In this document: piece by piece, positions 1-5,473 of the stretch
How the letters are laid out: each line of letters begins with the position of its first letter
Position numbering within the stretch: position 1 is the first letter of the stretch
Origin: Bacteroides sp. UBA7335
GTDB taxonomy: Bacteria; Bacteroidota; Bacteroidia; Bacteroidales; Bacteroidaceae
Length of the DNA stretch: 5,473 bases
Direction: 5' to 3'
Assembly (NCBI GenBank): GCA_002471185.1
Contig: DKPL01000009.1
Coordinates: forward strand, 1,992 to 7,464
The notes under the pieces: generated by a model
The model's input: only the letters and a program-made list of their open reading frames with translations
What the model was told of the DNA's origin: nothing
Databases searched by the model: none
Program-made: the position numbers and the translations under genes

Positions 1-452
1 ACACCAAATATATATCATGGGATATCTTAATAACTATCGCTTGTGCTTTTGCTATAAGCAAGGCTATGGACAATTCAGGGTTGGCTGATGTTATTGCAAA
101 ATTTATAATAGGACTAAGTCAAAACTATGGTCCACATGTACTGCTTGCTATACTTTTTATTATAACTAACTTTTTTACTGAGGTTATAACCAACAATGCT
201 GCTGCTGCTTTAGCATTTCCATTAGCATTGGCTGTATCCAAACAGTTGGGCGTCGATCCTACACCGTTTTTTGTGGTGATATGTATGGCAGCTTCTGCTA
301 GCTTTTCATCACCTATTGGGTATCAGACTAATTTAATAGTACAAGGTATTGGAAATTATAAATTTATGGACTTTGTACGTATTGGTTTGCCACTGAATAT
401 TATCTCTTTTTTGATATCCATATTCTTGATTCCTCTAATATGGCCATTTTGA
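1..452 (+). CDS. SLC13-family anion (probably sulfate) permease, C-terminal part
   Basis: This is the C-terminal 149 residues of an inner-membrane transporter of the SLC13/DASS family, which couples Na+ to uptake of sulfate, dicarboxylates or similar anions. The reading frame is open from base 3 with no stop, so the gene begins before the window; the ATG at 66 is internal (preceded in frame by SWDILITIACAFAISKA) and is not the start. The sequence is strongly hydrophobic, with several membrane segments. It carries an ITNNAAAALAFPLA substrate/Na+-site motif, and bases 291-341 encode an S-x2-F-x2-P-I-G-x3-N-x-I-V stretch that fits the SLC13 family signature as I recall it. It ends in a hydrophobic helix and TGA at 450-452, as these proteins usually do. 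Sulfate as substrate is inferred from the cysC-cysD-cysN genes that start 14 bases downstream; the sequence alone does not separate sulfate from other anions. TrkA-C domains, common in the middle of bacterial members, would lie outside the window. Confidence 0.9.
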   Translation, partial: TKYISWDILITIACAFAISKAMDNSGLADVIAKFIIGLSQNYGPHVLLAILFIITNFFTEVITNNAAAALAFPLALAVSKQLGVDPTPFFVVICMAASASFSSPIGYQTNLIVQGIGNYKFMDFVRIGLPLNIISFLISIFLIPLIWPF

Positions 453-466
453 ATTAATTGTAAATT

Positions 467-1063
467 ATGGAAAATAATATATATCCTATTTTTGATAGAA
501 TGCTGACAAGACAAGACAAGGAAGTGTTGTTAGGGCAGCGTAGTGTGATGATTTGGTTTACGGGTTTAAGTGGTTCTGGCAAAAGTACTATTGCAATAGC
601 GCTTGAGCGTGAACTTCATAGACGTGGATTGCTGTGTCGTATTTTAGACGGCGATAATATACGAAGTGGAATAAATAATAATTTAGGCTTTTCAGAAGAA
701 GATCGAATCGAAAATATTCGTCGCATTGCCGAGGTTGCTAAACTATTTATCGATTCGGGCATTATTACTATTGCAGCTTTTATTAGTCCCAATAATGATA
801 TTCGTGATATGGCAGCTGATATTATCGGGCGCGATTCTTTTCTCGAAATTTTCATAAGTACTCCGTTAGAAGAGTGTGAAAAACGCGATGTGAAAGGTTT
901 ATATGCTAAAGCGCGAAAAGGTGAGATCAAAAACTTTACAGGAATTTCGGCTCCTTTTGAGGCTCCAACTCATCCTGCTTTAAAAATAGATACCTCTAAA
1001 CTAACTATAGAAGAATCTGTAAATAAACTTTTGGAACTAATATTGCCTAAAATTAAACTGTGA
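467..1063 (+). CDS. cysC: Adenylylsulfate (APS) kinase CysC
   Basis: Cytosolic kinase that phosphorylates the 3' hydroxyl of APS with ATP to give PAPS, the universal sulfonate donor. The 198-residue product matches the usual free-standing CysC length of about 200. Visible motifs in order are the P-loop GLSGSGKS (33-40), DGDNIR (61-66), GFSEEDRIENIRR (74-86), which contributes to APS binding, the AFISP segment with Ser107 at the position of the family's phosphoserine, and the lid-like segment RDVKGLYAKARKGEIKNFTG (140-159). No catalytic motif is missing. The ATG at 467 gives a natural N-terminus with a short lead-in before the P-loop; the upstream bases are AT-rich without a Shine-Dalgarno motif, as is normal in Bacteroidetes. 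The gene starts 14 bases after the permease and ends 27 bases before cysD. The kinase is a separate protein here, not fused to CysN as in some bacteria. Confidence 0.97.
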   Translation: MENNIYPIFDRMLTRQDKEVLLGQRSVMIWFTGLSGSGKSTIAIALERELHRRGLLCRILDGDNIRSGINNNLGFSEEDRIENIRRIAEVAKLFIDSGIITIAAFISPNNDIRDMAADIIGRDSFLEIFISTPLEECEKRDVKGLYAKARKGEIKNFTGISAPFEAPTHPALKIDTSKLTIEESVNKLLELILPKIKL

Positions 1064-1090
1064 TTAAAAATAAATAAAGCATATATAAAA

Positions 1091-2002
1091 ATGAAAGAAG
1101 AATATAAGCTGAGTCATTTGAAGGAGCTTGAAGCGGAAGCTATTCATATTATACGTGAAGTAGCCGCTGAATTTGAAAATCCTGTAATGTTATATAGCAT
1201 TGGTAAGGATTCTTCAGTTATGGTGCGTTTGGCTGAAAAAGCATTTTATCCTGGTAAGGTCCCTTTTCCTTTGATGCACATCGACTCTAAATGGAAATTC
1301 AAAGAGATGATTGAGTTTCGCGATAATTACGCCAAAGAGCATGGGTGGAACTTAATTGTCGAAAGCAATCAAGATGCTTTTGAAGCAGGAGTTGGCCCAT
1401 TTACCCACGGCAGTAAGGTGCATACTGATTTGATGAAAACACAAGCACTCTTAGCTGCTCTTGATAAATATAAATTTGACGCAGCCTTTGGTGGCGCACG
1501 CCGTGATGAAGAAAAATCAAGAGCGAAAGAACGTATATTCTCTTTCCGTGATAAATTCCACCAATGGGATCCAAAGAATCAACGCCCAGAATTGTGGGAT
1601 ATCTATAACGCACGTGTACACAAAGGTGAAAGTATTCGTGTTTTTCCTCTAAGCAATTGGACAGAATTGGATATCTGGCAATATATTCGACTTGAAAATA
1701 TACCTATTGTGCCATTGTATTATGCCAAAGAACGTCCTATCGTTCAATTGGATGGAAATTTAATCATGGCAGATGATGATCGATTGCCTGAAAAATATCG
1801 TGATCAAATAGAAATGCGTATGGTGCGCTTCCGTACTTTAGGATGTTGGCCACTAACAGGTGCTATTGATAGTGAAGCAAATACAATTGAAGAAATTGTG
1901 GAAGAGATGATGACTACTACCAAAAGCGAACGTACTACACGTGTGATAGACTTTGATCAAGAGGGAAGTATGGAGCAGAAAAAACGTGAAGGTTATTTTT
2001 AA
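1091..2002 (+). CDS. cysD: Sulfate adenylyltransferase small (catalytic) subunit CysD
   Basis: Catalytic subunit of ATP sulfurylase. It transfers AMP from ATP to sulfate to make APS plus pyrophosphate, a poorly favoured reaction driven by GTP hydrolysis in the partner CysN. The product is 303 residues, nearly identical in length to E. coli CysD (about 302). It belongs to the PAPS-reductase-like/PP-loop ATP pyrophosphatase fold. The PP-loop SIGKDSSVM sits at 36-44, followed by the HIDSKWKFKEM segment (63-73) and the diagnostic GGARRDEEKSRAKER segment (134-148), with RVFPLSNWTELDIWQYI and the C-terminal GCWPLTGAI further on. The GGARRDEE sequence and the adjacent cysN separate it from the related PAPS reductase CysH. 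The ATG at 1091 follows an AT-rich leader and gives the expected MKEEYKLSHLKELEAEAIHI start. cysN follows 11 bases after the TAA, consistent with a heterodimeric complex translated from one message. Confidence 0.98.
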   Translation: MKEEYKLSHLKELEAEAIHIIREVAAEFENPVMLYSIGKDSSVMVRLAEKAFYPGKVPFPLMHIDSKWKFKEMIEFRDNYAKEHGWNLIVESNQDAFEAGVGPFTHGSKVHTDLMKTQALLAALDKYKFDAAFGGARRDEEKSRAKERIFSFRDKFHQWDPKNQRPELWDIYNARVHKGESIRVFPLSNWTELDIWQYIRLENIPIVPLYYAKERPIVQLDGNLIMADDDRLPEKYRDQIEMRMVRFRTLGCWPLTGAIDSEANTIEEIVEEMMTTTKSERTTRVIDFDQEGSMEQKKREGYF

Positions 2003-2013
2003 AATTGATCGTG

Positions 2014-3447
2014 ATGAAAGATAATACATTAGATATAAAGGCATTTTTAGATAAAGATGAGCAAAAAGATTTACTTCGTTTGCTAACTGCAGGGTCTGTT
2101 GATGATGGTAAATCAACATTAATTGGCCGTTTGCTATTTGATAGTAAAAAGCTTTATGAGGATCAGCTTGATGCTCTCGAACGTGATAGTAAACGTTTAG
2201 GAAATGCTGGTGAGCACATAGATTATGCTCTACTTCTTGATGGGTTAAAAGCAGAAAGAGAACAAGGAATTACTATTGATGTAGCCTATCGTTACTTCTC
2301 TACTAATAATCGAAAATTTATTATAGCCGATACTCCAGGACATGAGCAATACACGCGTAACATGATTACTGGCGGATCTACAGCAAACTTGGCTATTATA
2401 TTGGTTGATGCTAGAACTGGCGTAATTACTCAAACGCGTCGTCATACTTTTTTGGTTTCTCTACTTGGCATTAAACATGTTGTGTTGGCTGTAAATAAGA
2501 TGGATTTGGTCGATTTCTCTGAAGATCGTTTCAATGAAATCGTTTCTGAATATAAATCGTTTGTTGATCCTTTAGGAATACCTGATGTGCAATGCATTCC
2601 ACTTTCTGCATTAGATGGCGATAATGTGGTTGAAAAATCATCTCGTACTCCATGGTATAAAGGAGAATCGTTGCTTGATTTCCTCGAAACAGTAGAAATT
2701 GATCGTGATAACAACTATACCGATTTCCGTTTCCCTGTTCAATACGTACTTCGTCCAAATCTAGACTTTCGCGGTTTTTGTGGTAAAGTAGCTTCTGGTG
2801 TAGTTCGTAAGGGCGATAAAGTTGTAGCATTACCTTCGGGCAAAGAGTCTAGAGTAAAGAGCATTGTAACTTATGACGGTGAACTGGAATATGCTTTTCC
2901 TCCACAATCTATAACTATCACGCTTGAAGATGAGATTGATGTATCACGTGGCGAAATGTTAGTACATCCTGATAATCTGCCCATGGTTGATCGTAACTTT
3001 GAGGCAATGTTGGTATGGATGGATGAAGAACCTATGGATATCAACAAGTCGTTCTTTATTAAACAAACTACAAATACTAGTCGTTCTCGCATTGATAATA
3101 TTAATTATAAGATTGATGTAAATACAATGGAACATTCTCAAGTGAAGTTCTTATCACTTAATGAGATTGCTAATGTTGTTATTACAACTGCCAAAGAGTT
3201 ATTCTTTGATCCATATCAGAAAAATAAATCATGCGGAGCGTTTATTCTAATCGATCCGATAACAAACAATACAAGTGCGGTTGGGATGATTATTGATAGG
3301 GTAGAAGCAAAAAATCTTTTATCTGTAGATGAAATGCCTACACTAAACCTTAAACAGCTAGGCATTTCTCCAGAACATTATGAAGCAATTGAAACTGCAG
3401 TAAAAGAGTTGGAGCGTCAAGGTATTGGTATTAATATTGTGAAATAA
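2014..3447 (+). CDS. cysN: Sulfate adenylyltransferase GTPase subunit CysN
   Basis: Regulatory GTPase of ATP sulfurylase; works with CysD in the cytosol to drive APS formation. It is related to elongation factor EF-1A/EF-Tu. Counting from the ATG at 2014 (477 residues), the G1 loop is GSVDDGKS (27-34), the G2 threonine is Thr87 in the EREQGITIDVAYRYF segment, G3 is DTPGH (106-110), G4 is NKMD (161-164) and G5 is SAL (198-200). Two beta-barrel domains follow, with no C-terminal APS kinase domain, consistent with the separate cysC upstream. The frame is also open from TTG 2005 and GTG 2011. I chose ATG 2014 because it is the strongest start codon, gives the usual N-terminal length ahead of the G1 loop, and leaves 11 bases after the cysD stop. 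The sulfotransferase gene begins 13 bases after the TAA. Confidence 0.97.
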   Translation: MKDNTLDIKAFLDKDEQKDLLRLLTAGSVDDGKSTLIGRLLFDSKKLYEDQLDALERDSKRLGNAGEHIDYALLLDGLKAEREQGITIDVAYRYFSTNNRKFIIADTPGHEQYTRNMITGGSTANLAIILVDARTGVITQTRRHTFLVSLLGIKHVVLAVNKMDLVDFSEDRFNEIVSEYKSFVDPLGIPDVQCIPLSALDGDNVVEKSSRTPWYKGESLLDFLETVEIDRDNNYTDFRFPVQYVLRPNLDFRGFCGKVASGVVRKGDKVVALPSGKESRVKSIVTYDGELEYAFPPQSITITLEDEIDVSRGEMLVHPDNLPMVDRNFEAMLVWMDEEPMDINKSFFIKQTTNTSRSRIDNINYKIDVNTMEHSQVKFLSLNEIANVVITTAKELFFDPYQKNKSCGAFILIDPITNNTSAVGMIIDRVEAKNLLSVDEMPTLNLKQLGISPEHYEAIETAVKELERQGIGINIVK

Positions 3448-3460
3448 ATTAAAGATAATA

Positions 3461-4567
3461 ATGGGATTACTTGAATTTAATAAACTTCCTATAAATACAT
3501 TGGTAGGAGCTGATTGGAATACTTTTAAATCAGTTACTCAAGGGCGGAAGATTGATGATGCTTACAAAAGCAAATATCGTTTGACTAAAGCTGTTTGTAG
3601 ATTGCTATCTACATTAACACCGCTCCAAGATCGCCGATATGAAAATCTGCTTGCAAATAAGCCGTTAGAACATGATCCTGTCTTTATTTTAGGGCATTGG
3701 CGAAGTGGAACTACCTTTGTTCACAATGTGTTCTCATGTGATAAGCATTTCGGCTATAATACAACATATCAAACAGTGTTTCCTAATTTGATGATGTGGG
3801 GGCAACCCTTCTTTAAGAAAAATATGAGTTGGTTAATGCCTGATAAGCGTCCTACTGATAATATGGAACTTGCTGTTGATTTGCCACAAGAAGAGGAATT
3901 TGCATTAGCCAACATGATGCCTTATACTTATTATAACTTCTGGTTTTTCCCCGACTACCAACAAGAATATGCCGATAAATATTTATTGTTTGATGATATT
4001 TCGCCCGAAGAATTGAAGGTTTTTGAAGAGGTTTTTGTTAAGCTTATCAAGATTTCTTTATGGAATACAAATGGCACTCAATTCTTGAGTAAAAATCCTC
4101 CTCATACAGGTCGTGTAAAAGAATTGGTGAAGATGTTTCCTAATGCAAAGTTTGTTTACCTAATGCGTAACCCGTATACAGTTTTCGAATCAACTAGAAG
4201 CTTCTTTACCAATACAATTCAGCCTTTAACGCTAGAAAAAATAGATAATAATATGCTTGAGAATAATATTCTTTCAATTTATTCTAAGCTTTATCATAAG
4301 TATGAGGCTGATAAGCAATATATACCCGAAGGTAATCTTATTGAAGTGAAATTTGAAGACTTCGAAGCAGATGCTTTATCTATGACTGAGAATATTTATC
4401 AAAAGCTTTCTATTCCTGGTTATTTGGAATCAAAAGAAGCTATTGAAAAATATGTTGGTGGGAAAAAAGGTTATAAAAAAAATAAGTATAAATATGATGA
4501 TCGCACTATTCAATTAGTTCAAGATAATTGGGATTTTGCTTTAAAGCAATGGGATTATCAGTTGTAA
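3461..4567 (+). CDS. PAPS-dependent sulfotransferase (Sulfotransferase_3-like), possible steroid sulfotransferase
   Basis: Transfers the sulfonate group of PAPS to an acceptor, probably a hydroxyl, leaving PAP. The protein has 368 residues and neither signal peptide nor membrane helix, so it should be cytosolic where PAPS is made. The 5'-phosphosulfate loop is ILGHWRSGTTFVHN (76-89). A PQEEEFALA motif (142-150) and FLSKNPPHTGR (208-218) follow. The 3'-phosphate site is VYLMRNPYTVFEST with Arg236 and Ser244. Near the C-terminus, VKFEDFEADA (296-305) and a basic KKGYKKNKY segment (335-343) complete the pattern of bacterial Sulfotransferase_3 proteins. It directly follows cysC-cysD-cysN, which supply PAPS. 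From memory, B. thetaiotaomicron BT_0416 is a sulfotransferase in an equivalent cluster that sulfonates cholesterol and related steroids, and this is a likely orthologue. Family and cofactor are clear; the acceptor is inferred from context, and a glycan or lipid acceptor is not excluded. Confidence 0.93.
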   Translation: MGLLEFNKLPINTLVGADWNTFKSVTQGRKIDDAYKSKYRLTKAVCRLLSTLTPLQDRRYENLLANKPLEHDPVFILGHWRSGTTFVHNVFSCDKHFGYNTTYQTVFPNLMMWGQPFFKKNMSWLMPDKRPTDNMELAVDLPQEEEFALANMMPYTYYNFWFFPDYQQEYADKYLLFDDISPEELKVFEEVFVKLIKISLWNTNGTQFLSKNPPHTGRVKELVKMFPNAKFVYLMRNPYTVFESTRSFFTNTIQPLTLEKIDNNMLENNILSIYSKLYHKYEADKQYIPEGNLIEVKFEDFEADALSMTENIYQKLSIPGYLESKEAIEKYVGGKKGYKKNKYKYDDRTIQLVQDNWDFALKQWDYQL

Positions 4568-4587
4568 AAAATAAGTTTAATATTATT

Positions 4588-5473
4588 ATGTCCTGCATAA
4601 GTCTTAATCGGTTAATGTTGGTAATTGGTGCTTTGTTTTGTTTTTCATTATTCTCTAATGCGCAAAATAAAGTTGAATTATTACCTTATGGTGATATGAA
4701 TCAATGGATTACCCGTGAAATAAAAGAATCTGGTATAATTGGTGGCAATACTAAGAAAGTATACGAAATTGGACCAACCCAAGTTATAAGTGGAGCTGTC
4801 GCTTATGAAAATATTGGCGGTTCACCTTGGGGAACTTCAAATGTTATGGCTAAAGTTGCTGGTATTACTAAAACAAATACTTCTACTTTTCCAGAGAAGA
4901 GAGGCAATGGTTATTGTGCCCGTCTAGATACCCGAATGGAAAGTGTTAAGGTGTTTGGAGTGGTCGATATTACTGTTCTTGCTGCTGGATCAATGTTTCT
5001 AGGTTCTGTTCATGAACCCATCAAAGGAACAAAAAATCCTAATAAGATGCTTCAAATGGGGATACCTTTTACTAAAAAACCAGCTGCTATTCAGTATGAT
5101 TATAAAGTAAAGATGGCTGATAGTGAAAATCGTATTAAGTCAACTGGGTTTGGAAAAGCGACTAAAGTTCTTGGAAAAGATTATCCAGCAGTAATCTTAA
5201 CTTTGCAAAAACGTTGGGAAGATGCTGAAGGTAATATTTATGCTAAACGAATTGGAACAATGGTTGTGTATTATGATAAAACAACTCCTGATTGGCAAAA
5301 TAATGCGACTTATGAAATATTGTATGGCGATATAACAGGCCATCCTTCATATCGATCACAGATGATGCGTTTGGGTGCTGATGAACGATATACAATGAAT
5401 AGCAAAGGTGAAAGTGTTCTCATTAAAGAGGTGGCATGGGGAGATGAAAAGGATAATCTTTTCCAAGAACTTT
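4588..5473 (+). CDS. Secreted PCMD-like protein (putative carbohydrate metabolism domain), 3' end beyond window
   Basis: An open frame runs from ATG 4588 through the right edge without a stop, giving 295 residues of an incomplete protein. The N-terminus is a signal peptide: Arg8, then the hydrophobic LMLVIGALFCFSLF, then SNA|QNK, a signal peptidase I site after Ala25. Cys18 is preceded by ALF and does not form a lipobox, so a periplasmic or released protein is more likely than a lipoprotein. The mature part starts with LLPYGDMNQW and contains SPWGTSNVMAKVAG (79-92), ARLDTRME (111-118), a central MGIPFTKKPAAIQYDYKVKM (157-176) and LQKRWEDAEGN. The GIPFT-x-(K/R)-P-x-A/T-hydrophobic-x-Y-Y pattern resembles PCMD-domain proteins of Bacteroidetes, which are beta-rich and of unproven function. 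The gap after the sulfotransferase stop is 20 bases with no terminator, so it is probably in the same operon. The PCMD assignment is by eye; no enzymatic activity can be claimed. Confidence 0.85.
   Translation, partial: MSCISLNRLMLVIGALFCFSLFSNAQNKVELLPYGDMNQWITREIKESGIIGGNTKKVYEIGPTQVISGAVAYENIGGSPWGTSNVMAKVAGITKTNTSTFPEKRGNGYCARLDTRMESVKVFGVVDITVLAAGSMFLGSVHEPIKGTKNPNKMLQMGIPFTKKPAAIQYDYKVKMADSENRIKSTGFGKATKVLGKDYPAVILTLQKRWEDAEGNIYAKRIGTMVVYYDKTTPDWQNNATYEILYGDITGHPSYRSQMMRLGADERYTMNSKGESVLIKEVAWGDEKDNLFQEL

Larger units (their letters stand above)
1..5473 (+). other. Probable operon: sulfate uptake, PAPS synthesis, sulfonation
   Basis: Six co-directional genes are separated by 14, 27, 11, 13 and 20 bases. 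None of the gaps contains an inverted repeat with a T-run or a convincing Bacteroides promoter pair (TTTG near -33 and TAnnTTTG near -7), so transcription most likely starts upstream of the window and continues beyond it. All start codons sit behind AT-rich sequence without a purine-rich Shine-Dalgarno motif, typical of Bacteroidetes. The order is permease, cysC, cysD, cysN, sulfotransferase, secreted PCMD-like protein: the genes supplying the donor come first, then the enzyme that uses it. A shared transcript is inferred from spacing. Confidence 0.75.

Noticed and set aside
66..452. A small complete 128-residue membrane protein starting at ATG 66
   Set aside because: The frame is open back to the window edge and the preceding residues continue the SLC13 sequence, so this is the tail of a longer permease.
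616..930. 104-codon open frame on the minus strand inside cysC
   Set aside because: It lies wholly within an intact, well-recognised APS kinase gene, and its translation resembles no known family.
2442..2830. Overlapping minus-strand open frames inside cysN
   Set aside because: Antisense shadows of a conserved GTPase gene; no recognisable domain and no start context.
467..3447. cysC-cysD-cysN as part of assimilatory sulfate reduction or sulfonolipid synthesis
   Set aside because: No reductase genes accompany them and a sulfotransferase follows directly; capnine-type sulfonolipids are made from cysteate and do not need PAPS-dependent sulfonation.
4463..4482. A-runs (6 and 8 bases) near the 3' end of the sulfotransferase gene as a possible slippage or phase-variation site
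   Set aside because: They encode the KKGYKKN segment expected at this place in the family, and short A-runs are common in AT-rich genes; nothing indicates switching.
4535..4579. Possible Bacteroides promoter before the PCMD-like gene: TTTG at 4535-4538 and TAAGTTTA at 4572-4579
   Set aside because: The -7 match lacks the final G and the spacing between the elements is 33 bases instead of about 19-20.

Overview
The window looks like chromosomal DNA of a Bacteroidales bacterium, most likely a gut Bacteroides or close relative. The grounds are AT-rich coding sequence, AT-rich start regions with no Shine-Dalgarno motif, protein sequences that read like Bacteroides CysD/CysN, and a secreted protein resembling the PCMD ('putative carbohydrate metabolism domain') family, which is mainly found in Bacteroidetes. 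This assignment is inference; no rRNA or other marker gene is present.

All six genes lie on the + strand and are tightly packed, with gaps of 11 to 27 bases, so they probably form one operon that continues past both window edges. In order: the C-terminal part of an SLC13-family anion permease (1-452), APS kinase cysC (467-1063), sulfate adenylyltransferase small subunit cysD (1091-2002), its GTPase subunit cysN (2014-3447), a cytosolic PAPS-dependent sulfotransferase (3461-4567), and the N-terminal 295 residues of a secreted PCMD-like protein (4588 to the right edge). There is no gene-free stretch above 30 bases, and I see no RNA gene, mobile element, CRISPR array, internal promoter or terminator.

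The genes fit one pathway. The permease brings in sulfate (or a related anion), CysD/CysN make APS using ATP and GTP, CysC phosphorylates APS to PAPS, and the sulfotransferase moves the sulfonate group onto an acceptor. No PAPS reductase or sulfite reductase is visible, so the PAPS is probably meant for sulfonation rather than cysteine synthesis. From memory, this arrangement matches the Bacteroides thetaiotaomicron cluster around BT_0416, reported to sulfonate cholesterol and other steroids. The pathway is therefore probably not new. The least explained part is the exported PCMD-like protein that follows the sulfotransferase.
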